64,000 nt of DNA from positions 92,149 to 156,148 of the forward strand of contig NZ_JAFCNB010000017.1 in the NCBI RefSeq assembly GCF_017896165.1, written 5' to 3'. The stretch comes from Microbispora oryzae. GTDB taxonomy: Bacteria > Actinomycetota > Actinomycetes > Streptosporangiales > Streptosporangiaceae. A model generated the notes under the pieces. The model ran no database searches and had not been told where the DNA came from. It was given only the letters and a program-made list of their open reading frames with translations. A program made the translations under genes and the position numbers. This document shows positions 51,171-60,441 of the stretch, piece by piece (the stretch's first letter is position 1; each line of letters begins with the position of its first letter).

Positions 51171-52538
51171 ATGAGTCTGCCGCCGCACAGCCGGGACCTC
51201 TCCGAGTACGGTTCCGTCCTCAGGCGCCGCTGGGTGACCTTCACGTCATGCCTGGTCACGGGGGTAACCGGCGGTGTCGTACTGCTTCTGGCCACGCCGG
51301 CGGCGTACACCGCGACGGCCGAGGTCCAGGTGCTCCCCACCGGCGTGCAGGACCAGCTCAATCCGATCACCTGGCGACAGCGTGAACCGCTGAATCTCGA
51401 TACGGAATCCCATATCGCCCGTTCGTCAGTTGTCGCCGATATCGCCGCCCAGGCCCTGAAAAATCCGGATTCGGAGGCGTTGCGGCATAAGGTGACGGTC
51501 GCCGTACCGCCCAATTCCGCCATTCTTGCCATTTCGTTCACCGCGCCCGACGCGCGCGCAGCGGCGACCGGCGCGCAGGCGTTCGCCGACGCGTATCTGC
51601 GCAACCGCACCAGCGCCGCGCGGGACGCCGTGGACGCCGAGCTCATGATGGTGATCGACAAGCTCCGCCAGGTGAACAACGCCCTCGCCGGGGCCGCTCC
51701 GGCCGGAAACACGTCCGGTGCCGCGACCGGAAACGCGGCCGAAGACACTTCGGGAAACGCGTCCCTGGGCGCCCGCACGAACCCGATGGCCGCGAAGGCG
51801 GCGGACGCCGTGGACACGGCCGGTACGCCGGGCGCGGCGGGCGTGGCGGGCTCCGGGGGCCCGGCGCAGGCGGCCGACGTCGCCCTCACCGGCGGAGACG
51901 GGACCGAGCGCAACCGCTCCCTCCTCGCCCGGCAGGCGTCCGTGCTCACCCTCAGATACGACACGCTCAGGACCACGGCGATCATCCCGGGCACCGTCAT
52001 CAGCCCGGCCCTGCCGCCGACGGCGCAGAGCAGCCCGGACGTCCCGATCTACCTCGGCAGCGGGCTCTTCCTGGGGCTGCTCGTGGGGGCCGCGGCGGCC
52101 TTCGGCCGCGATCGGCTGGACACCAGGCTCCGCGCGCCGGAGGACGTCGAGCGGCTGACCGGGCTGCGGCTCCTGGCCGAACTGGCCGACCAGCCGGAGT
52201 CGGCGGCCTTCCACGACCTGGCCTCGGCGGTGGCCGCGTCGCTCGACGGCCGTCCGCACACCCTGCTGATCGAGGGCGTCGGGGCGGAGAGCGCGGCCAG
52301 GCCGCTCGCGAAGGTGCTCGGCGCCGCGCTCGCGCACCTCGCCCCCGTCGCCGTCGTGACCGGTAGGCCGACCCGGCCGGACACCGTCCTCCTGCTCGTC
52401 GGCCTGCGGCGGACGACCGGGCCCGAGGTGATCCGGGCCGTACGGCGGCACGCCCGGCTGGGCGCCCGGGTGCTCGGCGCCGTGACGGTCCCGTCCGAGC
52501 ACGCGGTGCCGTCCGCCGAGGGGGCGCGGGCGCGATGA
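51171..52538 (+). CDS. Wzz-type chain-length protein with degenerate kinase-like tail
   Basis: A 455-residue polysaccharide co-polymerase. Wzz motif near the N-terminus (DLSEYGSVLRRRW), membrane helix 1 (about 22-45), an extracellular domain with a low-complexity Ala/Gly stretch (about 165-240), and helix 2 (about 285-310, IYLGSGLFLGLLVGAAAAFG). The C-terminal domain begins like a BY-kinase (LTGLRLLAEL) but the Walker A position reads GVGAESAARPLAK, without the GKT/S lysine. ATG 51171 follows GGAG. It leads a six-gene operon with overlapping ends. Confidence 0.85.
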   Translation: MSLPPHSRDLSEYGSVLRRRWVTFTSCLVTGVTGGVVLLLATPAAYTATAEVQVLPTGVQDQLNPITWRQREPLNLDTESHIARSSVVADIAAQALKNPDSEALRHKVTVAVPPNSAILAISFTAPDARAAATGAQAFADAYLRNRTSAARDAVDAELMMVIDKLRQVNNALAGAAPAGNTSGAATGNAAEDTSGNASLGARTNPMAAKAADAVDTAGTPGAAGVAGSGGPAQAADVALTGGDGTERNRSLLARQASVLTLRYDTLRTTAIIPGTVISPALPPTAQSSPDVPIYLGSGLFLGLLVGAAAAFGRDRLDTRLRAPEDVERLTGLRLLAELADQPESAAFHDLASAVAASLDGRPHTLLIEGVGAESAARPLAKVLGAALAHLAPVAVVTGRPTRPDTVLLLVGLRRTTGPEVIRAVRRHARLGARVLGAVTVPSEHAVPSAEGARAR

Positions 52539-53929
52539 GCCCCCGGCCGTCGCTCCACGTCCGCGGCCGGGCCGCCCGCCGTCTGCCGCCGCCGTCGACG
52601 TGGCCGGTCGCGGCGCTCGTGCTCGGCTACCCGGTCTGGTGGGCGCTCGGGCTGGGCGGGCTGTCGATCCTGGTGCTCGCCGTGCCGATGGCGGTGGTGC
52701 TGGTGCGGCGGCGGCCGATCAGGGCGCCGCGGGGCTTCGGCCTGTGGGTGCTGCTGCTCGCCGGCTATCTGATCAGCGCCGCCGCGCTCGGGGAGAACCC
52801 CCCGGAGGCGCACGGCGACCTCGCGGCGGGCCGGGCCATCGGCTATCTCGTCCGGCTGGCCGTCTACGTGGCGCTCCTGGTGATGGTGCTCTACCTGGGC
52901 GCCCTGCGACACGACGAGCTGCCGCAGCTCACTCTCGTCCGCTGGCTCGGGGTGCTGTTCCTGACGACCGTCGCCGGAGGGCTGCTGGGCGTCCTCGCGC
53001 CCCACCTGGAGTTCACCTCTCCCCTGGAGATGGCGCTGCCGTCGTGGATCCGCGCCAATCCCTTCGTTACCAACCTGGTGCACCCCACGGCCGCCCAGGT
53101 GCAGCACGTGCTCGGGCACGCCTCGCCGCGTCCCGAGGCCCCCTTCGAGTGGGCCAACGCCTGGGGCGGCGACCTGTCGGTGCTCGTCGTCTGGTTCATG
53201 GTGGGCTGGTGGGCGTACGGCGGGACGTATCGGCGGGTGGCCGCCATCGCGGTGCTGGCCGTCGCCGCCGTCCCGGTCGTGTACTCGCTCAACCGCGGCC
53301 TGTGGATCGGGCTCGCCCTGTCGGCCGCGTACCTCGTCGTGCGCGGGCGGCGTCCCGTCCTGCTGGCCGGGGCCGCGGCGGTCGCGGGAGCGGTGTTCCT
53401 GCTGTCGCCGCTGAGCGGGATCGTCGGCGAACGGCTCGACAGTCCGCAGAGCAACGGCATCCGCGCCTTCACGGTCGTCTCCACCGTCAGGGCGGCGGCG
53501 TCCTCGCCCGTGATCGGCTACGGCACGACCAGGAACGCGTACGGCAACCAGCGCACGGTCACCACGGGCCGCACGAGCTGGTGCCGCGAGTGCGGCCATC
53601 CGCCGCTGGGCAGTGACGGGCAGCTCTGGCTGCTGCTGATCAGCCAGGGGTTCGCCGGGGCGCTGCTGTACGTCGCCTTCTTCGGCGGCGCGGTGCGCCG
53701 CTACTGGCCGGACCGGTCGCCCATCGGCCGGGCCGGCACGCTCGTCATGATCCTCGTGCTGCTCTACATGGTCGTCTACGACGGGATGATCAGCGCGCTG
53801 ATCCTCTACCTGATCTCGTTCGCCCTGCTCTGGCGCAACGCCGCCGCCGTCCCCGCCACCGTCCCCACCGCCGTCCCCACCGCCGTCCCCACCGCCGTCC
53901 CCACCGCCGTCCGCGAGGTGGTCACATGA
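52535..53929 (+). CDS. O-antigen ligase/polymerase-like membrane protein
   Basis: A 464-residue protein with about ten membrane spans and a large extracellular loop (about 155-215, SWIRANPFVTNLVHP), as in Wzy polymerases and WaaL ligases; RGLWIGLALS and GYGTTRNAYGNQ contain the typical Arg and Gly residues. The cytoplasmic tail is a 12-nt repeat region (VPTA units). It overlaps both neighbours by 4 bp (ATGA). It probably polymerises the repeat unit. Confidence 0.82.
   Translation: MSPRPSLHVRGRAARRLPPPSTWPVAALVLGYPVWWALGLGGLSILVLAVPMAVVLVRRRPIRAPRGFGLWVLLLAGYLISAAALGENPPEAHGDLAAGRAIGYLVRLAVYVALLVMVLYLGALRHDELPQLTLVRWLGVLFLTTVAGGLLGVLAPHLEFTSPLEMALPSWIRANPFVTNLVHPTAAQVQHVLGHASPRPEAPFEWANAWGGDLSVLVVWFMVGWWAYGGTYRRVAAIAVLAVAAVPVVYSLNRGLWIGLALSAAYLVVRGRRPVLLAGAAAVAGAVFLLSPLSGIVGERLDSPQSNGIRAFTVVSTVRAAASSPVIGYGTTRNAYGNQRTVTTGRTSWCRECGHPPLGSDGQLWLLLISQGFAGALLYVAFFGGAVRRYWPDRSPIGRAGTLVMILVLLYMVVYDGMISALILYLISFALLWRNAAAVPATVPTAVPTAVPTAVPTAVREVVT
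53846..53905. repeat. 12-nt tandem repeat at polymerase C-terminus
   Basis: Five units of GCCGTCCCCACC (first two diverged) encode consecutive VPTA/VPAT repeats just before the stop codon. Confidence 0.9.
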
Positions 53930-55020
53930 CAGACGCCCAGCTCCGGCTGCGCTACCTCGACGAGGTGCTGCGCCTGCTCTATCCGTCGGGCGGCGGGCGC
54001 AGCGCCCGCACCGTGCTGCCGCACCGGCTGGCGCCCCGGCGCGTGGTGCCCCGCGCCCGGTGGCACGCCGCCCTCGGCCGCCCGGTGCTGGTCTCCGCCG
54101 GTCCCGACACGATCGAGACCTACCTCGGTGACGTGCTCGGACGGCGGGTGCACGCCGTGGTCCGCGTCCGGCCCGCCCGCCGGCCCAACCGCAAGCCCAT
54201 CCTGGAGGCGCACGGCGACGACGGGCTCGTGGGCTTCGTCAAGATCGGCGACTCGGAACGGGCGGCCCGGCTGGTGCGGCACGAGAGCGAGGTGCTCCAC
54301 ATGCTCGCGGGCCGCGTCCTCAAGGTGGTCGCCCCGCCGACCGTCCTCCACCACGGCGTCTGGCGCGGGCTGGACGTGCTGGTGATCTCGCCGCTCCCGG
54401 TGACGCACCGGACCGTCCCCGCCGGCCTGTTCAACGACGCCGTACGGGAGATCGCGTCTCTCGGGACCGAACCCGGCGAGACGCCGTTCCCGCCGCCGTC
54501 CCCGCTGCCGCCGCCGTTGCCGTACGCGCCGGGCCTCGGGCCGTGCACCGGGCCGACTGCCGGGCGGGGCGCCGGGCCGGGTGCCGGAGCGGAGACCGGG
54601 CCAGCTAGCGGGCCGGGTGCCGGAGCCGATGCCGGAGCGGCCGCCGAGGCGGCGGCGCCCTCCTGGCACTGGCACGGCGACCTGTCGCCGTGGAACGTCG
54701 CGGCTGGGGCCGACGGGCGGCTGCTCGTGTGGGACTGGGAGCGTTTCGCCGGCGGCGTGCCGTTAGGGTTCGACGCCCTGCACCACTTCTTCCACCGCGC
54801 CCTGCGCCGGATGCGCCCGCCGCAGGCCGCGCGGGCCTGCCTCGCCCGGTCCGGGACGGTGCTTGAGCCGTTCGGGATCTCCCCGGGGCAGGCGCGGCGG
54901 ACCGCCGTGCACTATCTGCTCACCCTCGCCGACCGGCACTACCGGGACGGTCACGAGCCGCTCGGCCCGCCGTCGGAGTGGCTCAACCCCCTGGTCGACC
55001 ATCTGGAGTGCCTGCTGTGA
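53926..55020 (+). CDS. Aminoglycoside phosphotransferase-like kinase
   Basis: A 364-residue soluble protein with the APH kinase core: a lysine in VGFVKIGDSERA, the catalytic loop WHGDLSPWNVA and the metal-binding VWDWERFAGG (DFG equivalent). A Pro/Gly/Ala insert of about 60 residues (about 185-245) separates the lobes. In a polymer operon it may phosphorylate a sugar or lipid-linked intermediate. The start overlaps the polymerase stop; substrate is inferred from context only. Confidence 0.75.
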   Translation: MTDAQLRLRYLDEVLRLLYPSGGGRSARTVLPHRLAPRRVVPRARWHAALGRPVLVSAGPDTIETYLGDVLGRRVHAVVRVRPARRPNRKPILEAHGDDGLVGFVKIGDSERAARLVRHESEVLHMLAGRVLKVVAPPTVLHHGVWRGLDVLVISPLPVTHRTVPAGLFNDAVREIASLGTEPGETPFPPPSPLPPPLPYAPGLGPCTGPTAGRGAGPGAGAETGPASGPGAGADAGAAAEAAAPSWHWHGDLSPWNVAAGADGRLLVWDWERFAGGVPLGFDALHHFFHRALRRMRPPQAARACLARSGTVLEPFGISPGQARRTAVHYLLTLADRHYRDGHEPLGPPSEWLNPLVDHLECLL

Positions 55021-55856
55021 GGGCGGCGGTGAAGCGCTCGGCGCACGCCGTCTCGTTCGCGGCGGGCCGGGTCACCGCGGCCGGGCGGATGCTCCCGTCG
55101 TTCCTGATCGTGGGCGCCCAGCGGTGCGGCACCACCTCGCTCTACCGGGCGCTCGCGCGGCACCCGCTCGTCGCCAAGCCCGTGCTGCGCAAGGGCGTCC
55201 ACTACTTCGACGTGGCGTATGGCCGGGGCCTGCCGTGGTATCGGGCCCACTTCCCAATGGCCGCCCGGAGAGAGCGGGGCCGGGTGCTGGCCTTCGAGGC
55301 ATCCCCCTACTACCTGTTCCATCCGCTCGCCCCCGCGCGCATCGCCCGCGACCTGCCCGGAGTCCGGCTGATCGCGCTCGTCCGCGACCCGGTCGAACGC
55401 GCCTTCTCCGCCCACGCGCACGAGCTGGCCCGGGGGTTCGAGACCGAGCCGAGTTTCGAGCGCGCCGTCGAACTGGAGGAGCAACGGCTCGCCGGTGCGG
55501 AGGAGCGGCTGCGCGGCCATCCCGGCCACGTCAGCCACGCCCATCGGCACCACGGCTACCTCGCCCGCGGCCGGTACGCCGAACAGCTGGCCCGGCTGGA
55601 CCCCCTGTTCGGCCGCGAGCGTGTGCTGGTGCTTGACAGCGGCGACTTCTTCCGCCATCCCGAGGCGGAGTACGGCCGGGTGCTGGAGTTCCTGGGCCTG
55701 CCGCGGCTCGGCGACCCGCCGTTCGGCGTCCACAACGCGCGCCACCGTCCCGAGGGCATGCCGCGCCGGCTGCGGGAGCGCCTGGCGGACCGTTTCGCGC
55801 CCATGGACGCCTTGCTCGAACCCTGGCTGGGAGGGCCGCCCTCGTGGCGCCGGTGA
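55017..55856 (+). CDS. Sulfotransferase 1
   Basis: A 279-residue PAPS-dependent sulfotransferase. The 5'-phosphosulfate loop is FLIVGAQRCGTTSLYRAL; the 3'-phosphate site includes ALVRDPVERAFSAHAHE, with the conserved Arg and Ser. The length and motifs match carbohydrate (heparan-type) sulfotransferases. GTG 55017 overlaps the kinase stop (GTGA). Confidence 0.88.
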   Translation: MRAAVKRSAHAVSFAAGRVTAAGRMLPSFLIVGAQRCGTTSLYRALARHPLVAKPVLRKGVHYFDVAYGRGLPWYRAHFPMAARRERGRVLAFEASPYYLFHPLAPARIARDLPGVRLIALVRDPVERAFSAHAHELARGFETEPSFERAVELEEQRLAGAEERLRGHPGHVSHAHRHHGYLARGRYAEQLARLDPLFGRERVLVLDSGDFFRHPEAEYGRVLEFLGLPRLGDPPFGVHNARHRPEGMPRRLRERLADRFAPMDALLEPWLGGPPSWRR

Positions 55857-57418
55857 GCGCTACCGGCCGGTCGCGTGGTGACGGCGGCAGCGGCAGGGGC
55901 GGCGACGGCGTTGGCAGCGGCGGCGTTGGCAGCGGCGGCGGGAGGGGCGGCGGCCTGGCCCGGCACGGGCTGGCGGGCGTCGCCGTCGCCACGTCGAACG
56001 CCGCCGCCCAGTTCCTCATCGTGCTGGCGGTGACCCGCTCGCTGGACCCCCGGACGGCCGGGGCCTTCTTCACCGCCACGGCCCTCTGCCTCATGATCGC
56101 CGGAATCCTGCGGCTGGACGCCGGCAACGGGCTCGTTCACGCGTTCGCTGCGGCCCGCCCGCCGGACAGTGCGGAAATCAGTGCGGAAATCAGCACAGAA
56201 AGCAGCACAGAGATCAGTACGGAAACCAGGCCGCAGACCGGGCCCGAGACTGAACCGGACGCCGGGCCGGGGTGCGGCCGGGAGCTCGGGCCGGGGCGCG
56301 GGGTGAGGCGGGGAGCGGGCCGAAGCCACGCCACGGTACCGCGGCGCGTCCTGGTGCCGGTCGCCGCCTGCGCGGTCGCCGCGGCGACGGCGGTGAGCGT
56401 GGGGCGGGGCGGGCTCGCCCACACGACGAACGTGCCGGAGAGCGTCTGGCCGGTGCTCGCGACCGCGATCCCGGTAGTGACGCTGGCCGACCTGCTGGTC
56501 ACGGCCACCCGGGGCACCGGCGCGATGCGGCCCACCGCCGTGCTCGCCGGGCTCGTCCAGCCAATGTGCCAGCTCGTCCTCGTCTCGGTCGCGGCGCTCG
56601 GCCACGCCCCGCTGCCCGTCCTCGTCGCGGCCTGGGCGCTGCCGTCCCTTCTGGTGGCCGTCGCGGCGGCGGCCTGGCTGGGACGGCGGCAGCCGTCCGG
56701 CGCGGGGCTCACCGGCTTCTGGCGCCGCACCGCGCCCCGATCGGCCGCGGCGGCGCTGCAGTCCGCCTTCCAGCGCCTGGACGTGGTGCTCGTGGCTGTG
56801 CTGGCGGGCCCCGCCGCTGCGGCCGTCTACACCGGAGCGACCCGCTTCAAGGTCGTGGGGCAGCTCGCCGGGCACGGGCTGGCGCAGGCGGCCCAGCCCC
56901 GGCTCGTCCGGGCGCTCGCCGCGGGGAACGTGGCACGGGCCGGACGGCTGTACCAGACGTCCACCATTTGGCTGGTCGCCCTCACCTGGCCGGTCTGGCT
57001 GGGGTACGCCGCGTTCGCGCCGACCCTGCTGCCGGTCTTCGGCCGTGGGTACGCGAGCGGGGTGCCGATCGCGCTCGTGCTGGCGGCCACGATGCTGGTC
57101 GCGACCGCCTGCGGGATGGTCGACGTGATGCTCACCGCCTCCGGCGGAGCGGCGGCCAGCCTGGTCAACACGGCGGCGGCCGTGAGCGTGACGGTCGTCC
57201 TCGACCTGCTGCTCGTGCCCGCGCACGGCGCTCTGGGCGCCGCCCTCGGCTGGTCAGGCGGGGTCCTCGTGAAGAACCTGTTGCCGCTCCGGCAGATCCA
57301 CCGCAGGCACGGCCTTCGGCCGTTCGGACCGCACTCCCGCGCCGCCCTTCGGCTGGCACTGCGAGCGGGCGTGCGGGCGGGGCTGCGGGCGGCGGCGCGC
57401 GTACGGGCGGCGGCATGA
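55844..57418 (+). CDS. Flippase-like polysaccharide export protein (Wzx type)
   Basis: A 524-residue membrane protein with about twelve hydrophobic segments and a Gly-rich N-terminus. It fits the MATE/MviN/Wzx fold: LAGVAVATSNAAAQFLIVLAV starts helix 1, and helix pairs recur to the C-terminus. A Ser/Glu/Thr repeat loop (about 108-130) is built of 12-nt units. GTG 55844 has GGGAGGG upstream; GTG 55853 would give a GTGA overlap instead. Confidence 0.8.
   Translation: MAPVSATGRSRGDGGSGRGGDGVGSGGVGSGGGRGGGLARHGLAGVAVATSNAAAQFLIVLAVTRSLDPRTAGAFFTATALCLMIAGILRLDAGNGLVHAFAAARPPDSAEISAEISTESSTEISTETRPQTGPETEPDAGPGCGRELGPGRGVRRGAGRSHATVPRRVLVPVAACAVAAATAVSVGRGGLAHTTNVPESVWPVLATAIPVVTLADLLVTATRGTGAMRPTAVLAGLVQPMCQLVLVSVAALGHAPLPVLVAAWALPSLLVAVAAAAWLGRRQPSGAGLTGFWRRTAPRSAAAALQSAFQRLDVVLVAVLAGPAAAAVYTGATRFKVVGQLAGHGLAQAAQPRLVRALAAGNVARAGRLYQTSTIWLVALTWPVWLGYAAFAPTLLPVFGRGYASGVPIALVLAATMLVATACGMVDVMLTASGGAAASLVNTAAAVSVTVVLDLLLVPAHGALGAALGWSGGVLVKNLLPLRQIHRRHGLRPFGPHSRAALRLALRAGVRAGLRAAARVRAAA
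56168..56227. repeat. 12-nt tandem repeat in flippase loop
   Basis: Five units starting AGTGCGGAAATC (two perfect, then diverged) encode an SAEI/STES/STEI/STET loop between membrane helices. Confidence 0.85.
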
Positions 57419-58443
57419 CGGCGGCCGCACCCTCCGCTCCGCCCCTCCTGGTGACGGGGCTGCCCCGCAGCGGCACGAGCTGGGCCGGGAAGATGCTGGC
57501 GGCGAGCGGCCGCCTGGTCTACGTCAACGAGCCGCTCAACCCGCAGCGACCGCCCGGCCGCTCACCGGGCGTGCTGTCCGCCTCGGTCACGCACCGCTTC
57601 CAGTACATCTGCCCGGACGACGACGCGTCCTGGCTGCGTGCCTTCACCGCGACCGTCGGTCTCAGGTACGGCTGGGCCGCCGAGCTGCGCGCCAACCACC
57701 GGCCGGGAGACCTCGCCCGGATGGCGAGGCACGGCACCGCGTTCACCGCCGGTCGCCTGCGCGGCCTGCGGGCGCTGCTCGACGACCCCTTCGCCGTGCT
57801 GTCGGCCGGGTGGTTCGCCTCCCGCCTCGGTTGCCGGGTCATCGTGCTGGTCCGCGACGCCGTGCCGTTCGCGGCGAGCTGGCGGCGGCTCGGCTGGACG
57901 GTGGACGTCCGGGAGCTTCTCGGCCAGCCGTCGCTGCTCCGCGACCACCCGTACGTCGAGCAACTGCGCCGCTTCGCCGGCTCACCGGACCCGCTCGCCG
58001 CCACCGCCGCCCTGTGGACGGTCACGCACCGGGTGGTGCACGACGTCGCCGCGCGCACGCCGGGCATCCGGGTGGTCCGCTACGAAGACCTGTGCGCCGC
58101 CCCGCTCGACGGCTTCCGCGACCTCTACGAATGGTGCGGCCTGCCCTGGACGGATCGCGCCGCGCGCAGGATCGGCCGCGCCTGTACGGCCCCCCGCGCG
58201 GACCGGGGCCCGGACCGGGCCCCGGACCTGCGCACGGGCCTGAACACGGGCCTGAACACGGGCCTGAACACGGGCCTGAACACGGAGGGCGGCACGGCCC
58301 GGGGCGCGTTCGCCTGGACCGGCCTGTCGCGCACCGCCTTCCGCCCGACGGACTCACGCGCGGCGGCGCTGGCCCGCCGACTCCCCGCCGAGGACGCCTC
58401 ACGTGTCCTGGCCCTCACGAAGTTCCTCTCCTCGCGGGCGTAG
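57415..58443 (+). CDS. Sulfotransferase 2
   Basis: A 342-residue sulfotransferase: 5'-phosphosulfate loop LLVTGLPRSGTSWAGKML and 3'-phosphate segment VIVLVRDAVPFAASWRRLG. Further conserved features are VRYEDLCAAPL and YEWCGLPW. An inserted linker (TGLN repeats, about 274-290) comes from a 12-nt repeat. ATG 57415 overlaps the flippase stop. It ends the operon. Confidence 0.85.
   Translation: MTAAAPSAPPLLVTGLPRSGTSWAGKMLAASGRLVYVNEPLNPQRPPGRSPGVLSASVTHRFQYICPDDDASWLRAFTATVGLRYGWAAELRANHRPGDLARMARHGTAFTAGRLRGLRALLDDPFAVLSAGWFASRLGCRVIVLVRDAVPFAASWRRLGWTVDVRELLGQPSLLRDHPYVEQLRRFAGSPDPLAATAALWTVTHRVVHDVAARTPGIRVVRYEDLCAAPLDGFRDLYEWCGLPWTDRAARRIGRACTAPRADRGPDRAPDLRTGLNTGLNTGLNTGLNTEGGTARGAFAWTGLSRTAFRPTDSRAAALARRLPAEDASRVLALTKFLSSRA
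58237..58284. repeat. 12-nt tandem repeat in sulfotransferase 2
   Basis: Four perfect copies of GGCCTGAACACG encode TGLNTGLNTGLN-type repeats. Confidence 0.95.
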
Positions 58444-58533
58444 GGGGAGATCCACCGGTCCACCCACAAGGGCGTCGTCCAACGCGCGGCCTATAACGCG
58501 ATTCGCGCTACCTGCAGACCTCAACTGTCGGTA

Positions 58534-58932
58534 CTAGAGGTATGCCTCTGTGCTGCAGACTCCGTGGCTGTTGCAAACATGGAAGCTACGGAACCTGGAT
58601 TTACTGGTGATCGGAGAGGCTTGCACGCACTTTCCAGCCGACGTGATCAGGTTGTCGCCGATTTCCTTACCTGGGATTTCCGACTCCGTAAACCAGAGTT
58701 GCCCCCAGGGTTCGCTTGAAGCTACGCAGAGAGTGGCACTGGTGGAGCTTACCGACCCGGAGACACCAGGAACTGACCGAGTAGCAGCCCACGCCGACTG
58801 CGCCCCGACCACCGAGACGAGCCCCCCGACTGCCAAAGACAGCGCTAACGCCGTCGAGCGTCGCACGCGGCGGTTGCGTCGTACCCTGACAACTTCTGGA
58901 CGTTCTGCCATTTGGAGATTCTCCTCACTCAT
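58534..58932 (-). CDS. Small secreted cysteine-containing protein
   Basis: A 132-residue exported protein with a signal peptide (STALALSLAVGGLVSVV, cut near SAWA-AT). The mature part has four cysteines in LCVASSE, KCVQAS, HVCNSHGVC, enough for two disulfides, and an aromatic SEPWGQLWF patch. No family is recognised. An inner ATG at 58911 with GGAG nine bases upstream is an alternative start. Its base composition is lower in GC than the neighbouring operon. Confidence 0.65.
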   Translation of the reverse strand: MSEENLQMAERPEVVRVRRNRRVRRSTALALSLAVGGLVSVVGAQSAWAATRSVPGVSGSVSSTSATLCVASSEPWGQLWFTESEIPGKEIGDNLITSAGKCVQASPITSKSRFRSFHVCNSHGVCSTEAYL

Positions 58933-59080
58933 CCGACGCTCAGAACTCCCTGTCGAACTCCGACGATCGAGAAAAGTATCGGTGAATTGGGCCCACTATG
59001 TCATTGACGTTGCGTGCCAGGCGCTTGGCAATGCGCGCCACCCTCGTAATCCCCTGCGATTGGCCTGCAGGGCGGTCTGT

Positions 59081-60082
59081 TCACCGGGGCGCGTCCGCGC
59101 GCCTTGCCGAAGAGGCTGTGTGCTTGTGCCGGTAGTCCCTAGGGCTGAACCCGTAGGCGGCATGGAAGGCGCGGGAGAAGGAAGCGGCATCGGTGTAGCC
59201 CCATCGAGCCGCGATGGCACGGATCGGACGATCTGCTTGAGCCCGGTCGCACAGGTCCCGCCGGCAGCGTTCCAGCCGCTGTGCGCGGATCCATGCGGCG
59301 GCCCCGATGCCCTGCGACTGGAAGAGCCGGTGCAGAGTGCGGACGGAGATGTTGTGGGCAGCGGCGATAGCGGCGACATCCAGGGCGGGGTCACCCAGGT
59401 GCCGCTGGATGAAGATGCGGATCCTCATCATGAGGACGTTCTGCTGACTCTCTGGCGGTATAGCGACGTCGCTGTCGAGCCGTTCAGCGAGGAGGGAGAC
59501 CAGCAAGTCGATCAGGGTGTCTCCGAGGTGAGGGCGCGCGGAGGCCGCGTAATGGTGCGTGCCGGCCGTCAACTCGGTCAGGAAACCGGCCAGCAGTGCA
59601 GCGATCCCCTCTCGGCCAGAGAAGGACGTGGCGATCAGCTTCTCCACCTTGTGAGCGGGGAGGTGCAGCACTGTGCGGGGAAATACCGCCATCACACCAT
59701 CGGTCGATATCCCGCCAACCCCGGAGCGCACATAGGAGGGACGAGACGAATGGTACAAAACCAAGTCCGAGGACCGAGATAAGGCGGCAGCTTTCCGGTC
59801 CTGATTTATCTCCACGCGACCGCGGAGGGAGAGCGAAAGTTGGAATACCTCGGGATCCGACTGGCGGATCATTCGCGACGTCCGGCTTCCTTCACAGGGC
59901 GAGGCCCTCACTCTGGAGACGTGGACGACACCAAGGTCCATCCCGTCGATTTGACCGTGAAAATTGGCCGGATCGCTGCAAGCTATCTCCATCGGCGCTA
60001 CCGCTCGGAACATATGGTCCGCCCAGGACTCCAACCGTTCCAGCTTAGGCAGACTGTTCGTCCGGAAAAGTTTTTCCATCAT
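59081..60082 (-). CDS. AraC family regulator
   Basis: A 333-residue protein. The N-terminal cupin-like AraC_binding_2 domain (about 30-210) is followed by the two HTH motifs (about 230-325): ALDVAAIAAAHNISVRTLHR and AIAARWGYTDAASFSRAF, with YGFSPRDYR at the end. AGGAGG precedes ATG 60082. It lies in the lower-GC insert and is divergent from the cyclodeaminase gene across a 359-bp gap. Confidence 0.9.
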   Translation of the reverse strand: MMEKLFRTNSLPKLERLESWADHMFRAVAPMEIACSDPANFHGQIDGMDLGVVHVSRVRASPCEGSRTSRMIRQSDPEVFQLSLSLRGRVEINQDRKAAALSRSSDLVLYHSSRPSYVRSGVGGISTDGVMAVFPRTVLHLPAHKVEKLIATSFSGREGIAALLAGFLTELTAGTHHYAASARPHLGDTLIDLLVSLLAERLDSDVAIPPESQQNVLMMRIRIFIQRHLGDPALDVAAIAAAHNISVRTLHRLFQSQGIGAAAWIRAQRLERCRRDLCDRAQADRPIRAIAARWGYTDAASFSRAFHAAYGFSPRDYRHKHTASSARRADAPR

Positions 60083-60441
60083 CCCTCCTGTTTACCAATA
60101 CTCATTGACCGTGTCCTATTCAGTCCGGTCAACCAATCTAGCCCTTCAGTTGTAGAACGCCGATGGCGTTGCAGTTACCTTGCATTGAGGCGCGGGTAAC
60201 CGTTTTGTATGCCGACGCGGGTGCTGGATGTTCCGTTGGACATGACACGCGGGGAGAGAGGGCGCGGTGTTCGCGCGGGCGGATTTGGGCCGTCGAGTTC
60301 CAGCCTGCTTCGGAGTCGCGCTCAGCCAAGGCGCCGCTCGACGGGCCGTCCCGGCCGTAAACGGCGCGTGTGGGAGGATTCCCCGGGCTTGTGCGAGCGG
60401 GCTCAGGCGAGACCCGAGGCGACAGCGAGGGAGCGAACGGC
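60083..60441. other. 359-bp gap between araC-type gene and cyclodeaminase gene
   Basis: No convincing gene. Features seen are a 15-bp hyphenated palindrome AACGCC-gat-GGCGTT (60156-60170) and a wider GTTACC/GGTAAC pair (60174-60179 and 60195-60200). They may be operators for the AraC protein. Small open frames at 60209-60472 lack ribosome sites and codon bias. Confidence 0.5.
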
